From NCBI RefSeq assembly GCF_026723825.1, contig NZ_CP113519.1, positions 3,658,001 to 3,722,000 of the forward strand: a stretch of DNA of 64,000 nt. Direction: 5' to 3'. The notes under the pieces are model-generated. The model saw only the letters and a program-made list of their open reading frames with translations, did not search any database and had not been told where the DNA came from. Made by a program: the position numbers and the translations under genes. This DNA is from Pseudomonas sp. GOM7. GTDB lineage: Bacteria; Pseudomonadota; Gammaproteobacteria; Pseudomonadales; Pseudomonadaceae. Every line of letters begins with the position of its first letter. The stretch's first letter is position 1. Below, one piece after another: positions 45,717 to 56,190 of the stretch.

Positions 45717-45951
45717 GGGCGAGTCACTTTTGTAGGGCAAAAGTAACCAAAACCCTCCGCCCGGTCATCCGAGCTAGGCGCCCCCGCCCTGCTGCGCGAG
45801 GGTTCGCTCACTCCATCACCGCTCCAGAGGCCCGCCGCGGTGGGCCATCCATGGCCCATCGCGGCTCTCGCGGCATCCATGCCGCTCAACCTCTTCCACG
45901 ACGACTCCGTTCGCCCTTCTGGGCGGGCTCTGCACGCGCCTGAACGCGAGG
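45717..45951 (-). repeat. Dispersed element of about 240 bp, inverted copy
   Basis: On the minus strand this reads GTTCAGGCGCG, later GAGCGGCATGGATGCCGCG, then GGTTACTTTTGCCCTACAAAAG. The same order appears on the plus strand at 46139-46398. No convincing gene lies inside. Confidence 0.7.
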
Positions 45952-46138
45952 TAACCCAGAAGGAGTGCGGAGTGCTTGTACATCTGTTAGCCCCAGGGCT
46001 GACCGGGATGCCGGCTGGAAGCCGGCAAACTATCCAGGCGAATGAAACTGCGCGAATGAAAGTTTTGGTTTAACTCGACAGCCACATCGCGCCTTCACAG
46101 CTACCAGAACACGCCGGGCGTACCTTGGAATGCCGGTT
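45952..46138. other. Spacer between the two inverted elements
   Basis: No gene, RNA or terminator is recognisable in this roughly 190-base stretch between the two dispersed copies. Confidence 0.4.
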
Positions 46139-46398
46139 CGTTCAGGCGCGCAAATGCCCCCTTCAGGAGGCCGAACGTAGGCATTGCGCAGGGGGCGAGC
46201 GGCATGGATGCCGCGAGATACCGATGGCGGCCCCGCGTAATGGGCCAGGGATGGTCCATGTACGCCGACCCCGGAGCGATGCCGGAGTGAGGGAAGTCGA
46301 GCGCAGCGAGACCCGGATGGCGGGGGTGCGTTTCTTTTGCTTACTTTTCTTTGCGCTGGGCGGCAATCCGAGTTCAAAGAAAAGTCAGTCGCCCGAGG
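46139..46398 (+). repeat. Dispersed element of about 260 bp, direct copy
   Basis: This shares GTTCAGGCGCG, GAGCGGCATGGATGCCGCG, GGAGTGAG and the TTTGCTTACTTTTCTTTG end with the inverted copy at 45717-45951. Sequences with this TTTTGCTTACTTTTCTT end are scattered in Pseudomonas genomes. Confidence 0.7.
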
Positions 46399-46593
46399 GG
46401 GCGAAACAAGGAGTTTACGAACACACCGTAGCGGCGTCCAGAACACCAAAAAAACACAAATTTGCCAGTCCAGTATCAACCCCAACTTCCCCGCCATCTC
46501 ACAAAGAACCTCCCAAGTCTGCTGTGGCAACGCAGCCAGTTTCCCAACAGCCTGTTAAGCTCGAAACATTCCCCCGACGCAAGGAACGACACC

Positions 46594-47271
46594 ATGCTGC
46601 GCCTCACCACATTCGCCGCCGGCCTGCTGCTCTCGGCCAACGTCTTCGCCCTGTCCCTCTCCGACCTGAGCCAGCAGGACGCCAGTGGCGGCCTCAAGGA
46701 TGCACTGATCCAGGGCGCCCAGGTGGCGGTCAAGCAACTGGGCACGCCTGGTGGCTTCAGCAACAACCCGGACGTGCGCATCGAGCTGCCGGGCAAGCTC
46801 GGCAAGGCCGCCAAGACCATGAAGATGATGGGCATGGGCGCCCAGGTGGAACAACTCGAAGAGAGCATGAACAAGGCCGCCGAAGCCGCCGTGCCACAGG
46901 CTCAGGCACTGCTGGTCGATGCAATTAAGAAGATGACCGTGGCTGACGCCAAAGCGATTCTCGCCGGCCCACAGGATTCCGCCACCCAGTACCTGAACAA
47001 GAGCAGCCGCGAGCAGATTCGCGCCAAGTTCCTGCCCATCGTCAAGCAGGCCACCGACAAGGTCGGCCTGGCCCAGCAGTACAACGCCTTCGCTGGCCAG
47101 GCGGCCAGCTTCGGCGTGGGCGATGCGAAGAACGCCACGGCCGAAGGCTACGTCACCGAGCAGGCGCTCAATGGCCTGTTCGAGATGATCGCCAAGCAGG
47201 AAGCCAGCATCCGCGAGAACCCGGCAGCAGCCGCTACCAGCCTGGCGAAGAAGGTGTTCGGCGTACTCTGA
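46594..47271 (+). CDS. DUF4197 exported protein
   Basis: A 225-residue protein with a signal peptide (LTTFAAGLLLSANVFA) and an all-helical DUF4197 domain (DASGGLKDALIQGAQVAVKQL, YLNKSSREQIRAKFLPIVKQ). Location is probably periplasmic; the function is unknown. AAGGA lies 8 bases before the ATG. The frame runs upstream into the dispersed element, but that part is not protein-like. Confidence 0.88.
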   Translation: MLRLTTFAAGLLLSANVFALSLSDLSQQDASGGLKDALIQGAQVAVKQLGTPGGFSNNPDVRIELPGKLGKAAKTMKMMGMGAQVEQLEESMNKAAEAAVPQAQALLVDAIKKMTVADAKAILAGPQDSATQYLNKSSREQIRAKFLPIVKQATDKVGLAQQYNAFAGQAASFGVGDAKNATAEGYVTEQALNGLFEMIAKQEASIRENPAAAATSLAKKVFGVL

Positions 47272-47285
47272 AACCTCGGCACGCA

Positions 47286-47433
47286 CTAGCAGGCTGTTGA
47301 AAAACTACCTGCGTTGCCATTGCTGCGTTAAAAACAGGCTCAAAATGCTCATTTACAACTCGTAAACTCCGCTTTTTCGCCTGTTTTTGCCTTGCACTGG
47401 CTGCCTCGCCTACGTTTTTCAACGGCCTGCTAG
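47286..47433. mobile_element. MITE-like element of 148 bp
   Basis: The ends CTAGCAGGCTGTTGAAAAAC and GTTTTTCAACGGCCTGCTAG are 20-bp terminal inverted repeats with one mismatch. There is no coding capacity. Size and ends suit a miniature element mobilised in trans. No target duplication is certain. Confidence 0.65.
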
Positions 47434-47481
47434 GGTCTGTTGACGTTTCGGCGCGAACCGCGAGCGAAACGTCAACAGCCC
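47433..47481. repeat. Long hairpin next to the MITE-like element
   Basis: CTGTTGACGTTTCG at 47437 and CGAAACGTCAACAG at 47465 are perfect 14-bp inverted repeats, and the flanking GGG/CCC can extend the stem. It abuts the MITE-like element. Confidence 0.6.
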
Positions 47482-47483
47482 CT

Positions 47484-47510
47484 AAAACGCCCTGATCATC
47501 AGGGCGTTTT
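47484..47510. terminator. Bidirectional Rho-independent terminator
   Basis: AAAACGCCCTGATCATCAGGGCGTTTT is given here as its key parts: stem AAAACGCCCTGA (47484-47495) with its exact inverse (47499-47510). T/A tracts on both sides let it end the EAL transcript (minus) and any plus-strand transcript from the DUF4197 gene. Confidence 0.8.
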
Positions 47511-47520
47511 CGTTGATGCC

Positions 47521-48306
47521 TCAGGGCAGGCAGAGCCTGTCGATCTGCGGCCTGGCGAAGAAGTACCCCTGCATGTAACGAACACCCAGGTCGAGCAGGG
47601 CATCGCGCTCACCGGCGGTTTCGATACCCTCGGCGACGATGCGAATACCCAGGCGCTGCGCCACCAGCACGATACCGGCGACAATGGCCTGGCGCACCGC
47701 ATCACGGTCGATACCCCGAGTCAGGGCCATGTCCAGCTTGAGAATGTCGGGCTGGAATTCGGCCAGCAGGTTGAGCCCCGAATAGCCGGCGCCGAAATCG
47801 TCGATGGCCGTGGTGAAACCTTGCTTGTTGTACTCGGCGAAGATCCGCTTGAGATGATCGGCATCGTGTATCTGCTCACCCTCGGTCACCTCGAACATCA
47901 CGCGCTCCTGCGGAAAACCGAAACGCGTGGCGGCTTCCAGGGTCGCGCGAATGCAGGTTTCGGCGCGATACACCGCATTGGGCAGAAAGTTGATGCTGAG
48001 CAGGCAATCGGGAATGTCGAGCAAACCGAGCTGGGTCGCCTGCTCTATGGCCTTGACCCGGCAGGCCTGGTCGAAGCGATAGCGATTGTTCTCGTTGACC
48101 CTTTCCAGTACCTCACGCGCGCCCTCACCCCGGGTGCCGCGCACCAGTGCCTCGTAGGCGAACGGACGTTGCTGCGGCACATCGAGTATGAGCTGGAAGG
48201 CCATGGTGAAGTCGAAGCCCAGCACCTTGGCGTTACGACATTCGGCACAGCCCAGGGCGCGAAAGGGTCGGGGGAAGGTGGTGCGGTTTTCTGTCTGGAT
48301 CTGCAT
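47521..48306 (-). CDS. Stand-alone EAL-domain c-di-GMP phosphodiesterase
   Basis: A 261-residue soluble EAL protein with all catalytic residues: E in FAYEALVRG, N in SINFLPNAVY, E in VMFEVTEGE, DD in IDDFGAGYSG, K in ILKLDMAL, E in VAEGIETAGE. An N-terminal CAEC pair could bind a metal or act as a redox switch. The form resembles the EAL part of YcgF-type proteins. GAGGAG lies 8 bases before the ATG. It lies 47 bases after the chemoreceptor gene on the same strand, so the two are probably co-transcribed. Confidence 0.88.
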   Translation of the reverse strand: MQIQTENRTTFPRPFRALGCAECRNAKVLGFDFTMAFQLILDVPQQRPFAYEALVRGTRGEGAREVLERVNENNRYRFDQACRVKAIEQATQLGLLDIPDCLLSINFLPNAVYRAETCIRATLEAATRFGFPQERVMFEVTEGEQIHDADHLKRIFAEYNKQGFTTAIDDFGAGYSGLNLLAEFQPDILKLDMALTRGIDRDAVRQAIVAGIVLVAQRLGIRIVAEGIETAGERDALLDLGVRYMQGYFFARPQIDRLCLP

Positions 48307-48353
48307 GCCCCACTCCTCGTGCAAACATGAACAACGCACCGCCATCAGACTAG

Positions 48354-49985
48354 TCAAAAGCGAAACAGCGCAACAGTTTTTTCCAGAGATACGGCCAACT
48401 GCTGCAGTTCATGCGCCGTGCGTGAGGTATCGCTGACCGCCTCGCTGTTCTGCACCGACATCTGCGCGATGCGCTCGACGTTGCGTGCCACGTCCTGGCT
48501 GGCGACGGTCTGTTCGCGCAAAGCCAGGGAAATCTGATCGACCACCACGACTACGCGAGCAGATGCCGAACGGATGCTGACAATGGCGTCGCCCGCCTGA
48601 CCGGCCTGCTCCAGACCGCCGTTGACCTGCTCCACACCCACTTCCATGTTGCTCACGGCATTGCGCGTGCCGCTCTGAATCTTCTTGATCATCTCGGTGA
48701 TCTCCTGGGTGGAGTTGGCCGTGCGCTGCGCCAGCAGACGCACCTCGTCGGCCACCACGGCGAACCCGCGCCCCTGCTCGCCGGCCCGCGCCGCTTCGAT
48801 GGCTGCGTTGAGCGCCAGCAGGTTGGTCTGATCGGCGATATCCTTGATCACGTTGACGATGGAGGAAATCTGATCGGAATGCTGACCCAGCTCGGCAATC
48901 TGTGCCGCCGCACCCTGCACGGTATCGGCGATGCGCTGCATGCTGCCCAGCGTCTCCTGGATCACCGCCCCGCCTTCGGCCGATTGCCGCCCCGACTCGC
49001 TGGACAGCTCGTGAGCCTCGTTGGCGTTGTCCGCCACATGGTTGATGCTGACGGTCAGTTCTTCCACCGTGGCCGCCATGCTCGATGCGGCATGCGACTG
49101 CTCCTGCACGGCCACCGTTAGCTGGCTCGACGCCGTGGAGATGCTCTGCGCCGAGGTCACCAACTGGCCGGCGCCACTACGAATCTGTCCGATCATCTCG
49201 CGCAGACGCTCCTGCATGGTGACGAAGGCATCGAGCAGAACGCCGATCTCATCGCCCCCTGCCCGTTCGATCTTCGAGTCCAGGCGACCCTGTGCGATAT
49301 TGCGCGCCACCTCCACCACCTGTTGCAGACGCCCGGCAATACTGCGCGACAGGGTAAAGGCCACGCTCATGGCGAGCACCGTGGTAATCGCGCCCCCCAC
49401 CAGCAGGATGATCAGCGACAGCGACTTGGCGGCGTTCATGGAGTCCGTGCGGCGCTCCAGCAAGGCGCTTTCTTCACCCTGAATCTCGTTGATCAGCCGG
49501 CGCATGGCATCCATCTTGACCTTGGCGCCGCCGGCCGCAACGTGCTCGACCAGCGTATCGAAAGTCTTCTGCCCAGCCGTCACCTGACGACGCAGTTCGA
49601 GATTGGCGTTGATCTCTTCGTGCAACCATTGCTCGTGCAACGCCTGCAATTCGTCGAAGCGGCGCTGCTGGGCCGGATTGTCGCGGGTCATCTGGCGCAG
49701 TTCGGCGATGTGCTCTTGAAAGTCTCTTTCACCAGCCTCCAGCGGGCCGAGGAACTGATCGCGCCCGGTAATGATGAAGCCACGGGCGCCAGTTTCGATA
49801 TTGATCAAACTGGCCAGCAGATCGGCCGACTCGTTGATCACGGTATAGGTGTGAATGTTGCGCTTGACCGTGCTATCGACCTGATCGAAGCCACGCCAGG
49901 TAGACAGCACCAATACGAGAATCACCAACAGGACGACACCAAAACCCGCATACAGCTTTTGAGACATGCTGAGGTTGGCAAACAT
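48354..49985 (-). CDS. Methyl-accepting chemotaxis protein, CHASE3 type
   Basis: A 543-residue chemoreceptor. The first helix (AGFGVVLLVILVLVLSTW) is followed by a periplasmic helical CHASE3-like domain (INIETGARGFIITGRDQFLG) and a second helix near residue 190. A HAMP domain (RLQQVVEVARNIAQGRLDSKI) and the signalling hairpin follow, with DQTNLLALNAAIEAARAGE and GRGFAVVADEVR at the tip. AGAGG lies 6 bases before the ATG. The ligand is unknown. Confidence 0.93.
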   Translation of the reverse strand: MFANLSMSQKLYAGFGVVLLVILVLVLSTWRGFDQVDSTVKRNIHTYTVINESADLLASLINIETGARGFIITGRDQFLGPLEAGERDFQEHIAELRQMTRDNPAQQRRFDELQALHEQWLHEEINANLELRRQVTAGQKTFDTLVEHVAAGGAKVKMDAMRRLINEIQGEESALLERRTDSMNAAKSLSLIILLVGGAITTVLAMSVAFTLSRSIAGRLQQVVEVARNIAQGRLDSKIERAGGDEIGVLLDAFVTMQERLREMIGQIRSGAGQLVTSAQSISTASSQLTVAVQEQSHAASSMAATVEELTVSINHVADNANEAHELSSESGRQSAEGGAVIQETLGSMQRIADTVQGAAAQIAELGQHSDQISSIVNVIKDIADQTNLLALNAAIEAARAGEQGRGFAVVADEVRLLAQRTANSTQEITEMIKKIQSGTRNAVSNMEVGVEQVNGGLEQAGQAGDAIVSIRSASARVVVVVDQISLALREQTVASQDVARNVERIAQMSVQNSEAVSDTSRTAHELQQLAVSLEKTVALFRF

Positions 49986-50124
49986 GAGAGCCTCTTTTTC
50001 TGGGCAATTGAAGGGCGCACGAAATCCTCGTGCCAACGCGCATGGGCGCGGCAACGCAAAGCACTGAAACGGGATGGAACGGCCACTGAAGATGGCACAG
50101 TGCGATTATGCACAAAGCAAAAAA

Positions 50125-50151
50125 TTGTACAAACAAAATTATCCTGTACAA
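50125..50151. promoter_or_regulatory. Paired TGTACA boxes before the chemoreceptor gene
   Basis: TTGTACAA (50125) and CTGTACAA (50144) lie about 140 bases upstream of the chemoreceptor start. They resemble the pair at 41391-41415 but are spaced 19 instead of 17 bases. Confidence 0.35.
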
Positions 50152-50202
50152 CTTGCGCATAAGAAAGATAAAGAAAGAAAAGGTTCCCCGAGCTGTAGGG
50201 AG

Positions 50203-50283
50203 CCTCTAAAACCTAGGCGACGACTGCAGGGATGCAGGAGGCAGAGCGCCGCAGGAAGGCAAAGCCGAGGTAATTTTTAGAGG
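50203..50283. repeat. Inverted-repeat element with CCTCTAAAA ends
   Basis: CCTCTAAAA and TTTTAGAGG bound a stretch rich in GCAGG words (GCAGGGATGCAGGAGGCAGA). It looks like a small dispersed element of the kind found between Pseudomonas genes. Confidence 0.45.
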
Positions 50284-50330
50284 TGCCTGGGCATGCTCGA
50301 TAGCCCTGCCCCACCTGCAATGCACAAAAG

Positions 50331-50364
50331 AAAACCCCGCCAGGCGTTAGCCGGGCGGGGTTTT
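50331..50364 (-). terminator. Rho-independent terminator of acsA
   Basis: The 11-bp stem AAAACCCCGCC/GGCGGGGTTTT encloses an inner GGC/GCC hairpin. It lies 17 bases beyond the acsA stop. T/A tracts on both sides allow action on either strand. Confidence 0.85.
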
Positions 50365-50381
50365 CGCCGTGCCGTCAGCGA

Positions 50382-52343
<1,962 letters not shown>

Positions 52344-52415
52344 GGAATCACCTCGGCGAGTTAGTTGTTTTTCTATGCTGCCTTTTGTATCCCCCGCCCC
52401 TTCGTGAGGCCATTC

Positions 52416-52447
52416 GACCATGGTCTTACCAGGATAAGACCATGGTC
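52416..52447. promoter_or_regulatory. FadR/GntR-type palindromic operator upstream of acsA
   Basis: GACCATGGTCTTA and TAAGACCATGGTC form a perfect 13-bp inverted repeat with 6 bases between. TGGTCTTACCA inside it matches the TGGT-N3-ACCA consensus of FadR-subfamily GntR regulators. It lies 73-104 bases before acsA and 175 bases past the TRAP binding-protein stop. Confidence 0.5.
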
Positions 52448-52570
52448 GTGCAGGCCTGCCCGGCGCATGCAAAGCCAATTCGGCAGCGCCAAGGATATGT
52501 CGTAAATACAGGGCACTCTCAGGCGCAGCAGCCTGTCACGGCCGCTCGGATCGTCGTCAAGCCAACGGGC

Positions 52571-52595
52571 AAAACGGCGCGATATGCGCCGTTTT
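52571..52595. terminator. Terminator after the TRAP binding-protein gene
   Basis: The stem AAAACGGCGC/GCGCCGTTTT encloses a 5-base loop, with T/A tracts on both strands. It lies 27 bases beyond the binding-protein stop. Confidence 0.75.
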
Positions 52596-52621
52596 GAGCC
52601 GATCGCCGCCCGAACCTGGGG

Positions 52622-53626
52622 TCAAGGCTGGTTGGCGGCCTGCGCAGCCTCGATCACGTCGGCACCGATCTCCACCTCGAACTTCTTCCACGCCGGACGC
52701 ACGGCGTCACGCCACTTGCCACGCTGCTCGGGCGTGAGGGTGATGATCTCGCTCTTGCCGGTGTCGAGAATGGCCTGGCGCGCCTCGGCGTTCAGCGCCT
52801 CGGCCTGCTTGTTCACCTCGACGGTGACTTCGTCGACGATCTGCTCCAGCTCGCTGCGGATGTCCGCCGGCAGGCCGTTCCAGAACCGGGTGTTGGTGAT
52901 CAGCAGGTAGTTGCCGATGGCATGGTTGGACTCGGTCATGTACTTCTGCACCTCGAAGTACTTCTGCGAGTAGATGTTCGACCAGGGGTTGTCCTGAGCA
53001 TTGACCACACCGGTCTGCAGGCCCTGGTAGATCTCGGCGAAGGCCATCTTCCGTGGCACGGCACGCAGGGCGCTGTACTGCGCGGCCTGCAGGTCGGACG
53101 GCTGCACGCGGAACTTCAGGCCACGGGCGTCGGCGGGTTCGAGCAACGGCTTGTTGGCGGTGAGCTGGCGCATGCCGTTGAGCCAGTAGGCCAGGCCGGT
53201 GATGCCCTTGCTCTCCATCGACTTGAGCAGCGCCTTGCCCTTTTCCGAGGCCTGGAAGCGCTGTGCGGCGGCCACGTCGTCGAACAGGAACATCAGGTCG
53301 AACAACTGCAATTGCTTGGTGTACTGCTCCAACTTGGAAGGTGCCGGCGCCAGCATCTGCACCTCATTCAGCAACAGCGCCTCCATTTCCTTGCCATCGC
53401 CATACAGCGAAGAGTTGGCATAGACGTCGACCTTGACCTTGCCGGCCAGGCGCTCCTCAACCAGCTTCTTGAACAGCAGCGCGCCCTGGCCCTTGGGCGT
53501 GCTGTCAGCGGTGATATGGGAAAACTTGATCAAGATCGGATCGGCTGCGTGGGCCGTCAGCGCGCCAAGCAGTGCGCAACCGGCGAGCACGCCGGCCAGG
53601 CCACGGCGGACGAATGAGAACTTCAT
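52622..53626 (-). CDS. TRAP transporter solute-binding protein, DctP family
   Basis: A 334-residue periplasmic protein with signal peptide (GLAGVLAGCALLGALTAHAA) and the DctP fold: IKFSHITADSTPKGQGALLF, then the carboxylate-clamp region (LKFRVQPSDLQAAQYSALRA, QDNPWSNIYSQKYFEVQKYM). It binds organic acids for Na+-driven TRAP import. The DctQ and DctM membrane subunits are not in the window, which is unusual. AGGAG lies 6 bases before the ATG. LysR, CoA-transferase and lyase genes upstream suggest a dicarboxylate ligand. Confidence 0.9.
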   Translation of the reverse strand: MKFSFVRRGLAGVLAGCALLGALTAHAADPILIKFSHITADSTPKGQGALLFKKLVEERLAGKVKVDVYANSSLYGDGKEMEALLLNEVQMLAPAPSKLEQYTKQLQLFDLMFLFDDVAAAQRFQASEKGKALLKSMESKGITGLAYWLNGMRQLTANKPLLEPADARGLKFRVQPSDLQAAQYSALRAVPRKMAFAEIYQGLQTGVVNAQDNPWSNIYSQKYFEVQKYMTESNHAIGNYLLITNTRFWNGLPADIRSELEQIVDEVTVEVNKQAEALNAEARQAILDTGKSEIITLTPEQRGKWRDAVRPAWKKFEVEIGADVIEAAQAANQP

Positions 53627-53744
53627 GGAGAGCTCCTGTTGTTTTTGTCTGAGCCTCGAGGGCGATCGCCGTCGATTGGGCGGAACTCTACTGCGCCCTT
53701 TCCCCGGGCTGAAATTCACATTTGGACAAGCGAGCCTTCGGCAT

Positions 53745-54665
53745 TCACGAAGGCAGCGCCAAGTCCCCCTCTGTTGATGAGCTATGGCGCAGGTGATCGA
53801 GCATCTGCTTCGCGGTCAGCGAAAGGTTGTCCTGGTTGCGCACCGCCACCTTGAGTTCGCGCCGGGCCCAGGGGTCGTGCAGCGGGATCACCCGCACATC
53901 CAGCGCCGGCAGGTAGGTACGCACCGCCAGATCCGGCAACACGCCGACGCCCATGCCGGTGTGGATCATCCGGCAGATGGCCTCGAAGCTGCGCACCTGG
54001 ATGCGCAGGCGCAAGTTCACGCCCTGGCTGTGCGCCGCCTGCTGCAGCAGGCCGTGCAAGGAGGCGTCCTGCTGCAGGCCGATGAAATCGAAGCCCACCG
54101 CCTCGCGCAGGAACAGGCCGTCGCGTTCGGCCAGCGGATGTTCGCGCGGAGTGACCAATACCAGTTGGTCATGGCGGTAGGTGAACACCTGCAGATCCTC
54201 GGCCGGCACGTGGCCGGCGAAGATGCCGATATCGGTCAGCCCCTCGCGCACGGCGCGGATGGTTTCGCTGCTGACCCGCTCCTCCAGATCGATCTTCACC
54301 TGTGGGTGCAGGCGGCTGAAGCTGGCCAGATCCTCGGGCAGGAATTCGATCACCGCCGAGGTGTTGGCGTGGATGCGCACATGGCCTTTCACCCCTTCGC
54401 TGAACTCGCTGAGGTCAGCGTTGAGCTGTTCGAGGTTGTCCATCATGTTGCGTGCATGGTGCAGCAGCGCGTGGCCGGCCGGGGTCAGCTCGACACCCTT
54501 GGACTGACGATAGAGCAGCGCGATGCCGAGCTGGCTTTCCAGATCGCTGACGCGTTTGCTGACCGCCGCCAAAGCCAGGTGCTCGCGCTCGGCGGCGCGG
54601 GTCAGGCTGCGCTCGTCGGCGATGGCCACGAACAGCTTGAGGGTGACGAAATCGATGCGGCGCAT
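53745..54665 (-). CDS. LysR family transcriptional regulator
   Basis: A 306-residue regulator. The N-terminal winged helix (FVTLKLFVAIADERSLTRAA, LALAAVSKRVSDLESQLGIA) is followed by the LysR effector domain. The start at 54665 has GGAGA 6 bases upstream; ATG 54677 is an alternative. It is divergent from the CoA-transferase gene and upstream of the TRAP binding-protein gene on the same strand, so it probably controls both in response to the substrate acid or its CoA ester. Confidence 0.9.
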   Translation of the reverse strand: MRRIDFVTLKLFVAIADERSLTRAAEREHLALAAVSKRVSDLESQLGIALLYRQSKGVELTPAGHALLHHARNMMDNLEQLNADLSEFSEGVKGHVRIHANTSAVIEFLPEDLASFSRLHPQVKIDLEERVSSETIRAVREGLTDIGIFAGHVPAEDLQVFTYRHDQLVLVTPREHPLAERDGLFLREAVGFDFIGLQQDASLHGLLQQAAHSQGVNLRLRIQVRSFEAICRMIHTGMGVGVLPDLAVRTYLPALDVRVIPLHDPWARRELKVAVRNQDNLSLTAKQMLDHLRHSSSTEGDLALPS

Positions 54666-54833
54666 GAGGGTCTCCATTTCGTGCCTGGCGAAGCGAAGTT
54701 GCCAGAAAGCTGATTTACAGCATGCCACTTCGCGATACGCGAAGCCTAGCTTGGCCATTGGGCAATTGTCGCCACCGCGCCGCTGCGCCATCCTGCGCAC
54801 CACGAGAAACGCACAGGCATATCAGGTGCAGCC

Positions 54834-56036
54834 ATGACTCAGAGCAACACCAGCAACATGGCCCTGCAGGGGCTCAAGGTGATCGAGATGGGCCAGCTCA
54901 TCGCCGGCCCCTTCGCCAGCAAGCTGCTCGGCGAATTCGGCGCCGATGTGATCAAGATCGAGCCGCCGGGCGTCGGCGACCCGCTGCGCAAATGGCGCAA
55001 GATCAAGGACGGCACCTCGCTCTGGTGGCATGTGCAGTCGCGCAACAAGCGCTCGCTGACCCTCGACCTGAAGCAGGCCGAAGCCCAGGACATCGTGCGC
55101 AAGCTGGTAGCCGAGGCCGACGTGCTGGTGGAGAACTTCCGCCCTGGCACACTGGAAGGCTGGGGCCTGGGCTACGAGGCGCTGAAGGCGATCAACCCGC
55201 GGCTGATCATGCTGCGCATCTCCGGTTACGGGCAGACCGGCCCCTACCGCGACCTGCCCGGTTTCGGCGTGATCGGCGAAGCCATGGGCGGCCTGCGCCA
55301 CCTCTCCGGCTACCCCGGCCAGGCGCCGGTGCGTGTGGGCATCAGCATCGGCGACTCGCTGTCGTCGCTGTACGGGGTGATCGGTGTGCTGCTGGCCCTG
55401 CAGGAACGTGCACGTAGCGGCGAGGGCCAGGAAATCGACGTGGCGCTGTACGAATCGGTGTTCGCCATGATGGAAAGCCTGATCCCCGAATACGATGCCT
55501 TCGGCTACATCCGCGAGCCGGCCGGCAGCGCCCTGCCCGGCATCACCCCCTCCAACTCCTACCCCTGCAAGGACGGCAGCTACGTACTGATCGCCGGCAA
55601 TGGCGACAGCATCTACAAGCGCCTGATGAGCCTGATCGGCCGCGACGACCTGGGCAACGACCCACGCCTGGCGCAGAACGACGGGCGCAGCCAGCACGCC
55701 GAGCTGATCGACGGCGCCATCGCCGAATGGACCGCCCAGCGCGGCCGCGACGAGGTGATCGAAGCGCTCAAGGGCGCCCGCGTGCCGGCCGGCTACCCCT
55801 ATACCGCCGCCGATATCGTGCAGGACCCGCACTACCTGGCGCGGCAGATGATCGAGCAGGTACAGACCAGCGTCGGCCCGCTCAAGGTGCCGGGCGTGCT
55901 GCCCAAGCTCAGCCGCACGCCAGGCCGTATCGGCAGCGGCGGCCCGCAACTCGGTGAGCACAACGACGACATCCTCGCCGGCCTCGGCCTGAGCGATGAG
56001 CAGGTCGCGGGGCTGCGCGAGCGCGGGGTTATTTAA
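54834..56036 (+). CDS. CaiB/BaiF family CoA-transferase (class III)
   Basis: A 400-residue class III CoA-transferase, moving CoA between carboxylic acids through an aspartyl-CoA intermediate. The signature IEMGQLIAGPFASKLLGEFG is near the start, then ENFRPGTLEGWGLGYEAL and ISGYGQTGPYRDLPGFGVI. The catalytic Asp is probably that of SIGDSLSSLYG. It forms a unit with the lyase gene 155 bases downstream. Together they would activate and cleave a 3-hydroxy-3-methyl dicarboxylate or similar acid. Confidence 0.88.
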   Translation: MTQSNTSNMALQGLKVIEMGQLIAGPFASKLLGEFGADVIKIEPPGVGDPLRKWRKIKDGTSLWWHVQSRNKRSLTLDLKQAEAQDIVRKLVAEADVLVENFRPGTLEGWGLGYEALKAINPRLIMLRISGYGQTGPYRDLPGFGVIGEAMGGLRHLSGYPGQAPVRVGISIGDSLSSLYGVIGVLLALQERARSGEGQEIDVALYESVFAMMESLIPEYDAFGYIREPAGSALPGITPSNSYPCKDGSYVLIAGNGDSIYKRLMSLIGRDDLGNDPRLAQNDGRSQHAELIDGAIAEWTAQRGRDEVIEALKGARVPAGYPYTAADIVQDPHYLARQMIEQVQTSVGPLKVPGVLPKLSRTPGRIGSGGPQLGEHNDDILAGLGLSDEQVAGLRERGVI

Positions 56037-56049
56037 CGGCAGCTACCGC

Positions 56050-56126
56050 GTAGGGTGCGCCGTGCGCACCGGAACAGCCGCACCAGAACAACCGCAGCCC
56101 AAGCCGGTGCGCACAGCGCACCCTAC
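56050..56126. repeat. Family-B palindromic repeat
   Basis: GTAGGGTGCGCCGTGCGCACC (key half GTAGGGTGCGC) at 56050-56070 and its inverse at 56106-56126 lie between the CoA-transferase and lyase genes. It is the fourth location of this repeat in the window. Confidence 0.8.
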
Positions 56127-56130
56127 GCCG

Positions 56131-56173
56131 CTACAAGCTTTTACTTGCAGCTTGAAGCTTGCGGCTTGCAGCT
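56131..56173. repeat. GCTTGCAGCTTGAAGCTTG-type low-complexity repeat
   Basis: Reiterated GCTTG/GCAGCTTG words occupy the stretch just before the lyase start. The tract supplies no strong ribosome site, although TTGAGG at 56178 does. Confidence 0.5.
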
Positions 56174-56190
56174 CCTCTTGAGGATTACCC

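Noticed and set aside
45780..46530. Several short open frames in the gene-free stretch, including an apparent leader of the DUF4197 gene
   Set aside because: They fall in the dispersed repeat copies, have no ribosome sites, and their sequence follows the repeat and not a protein pattern.
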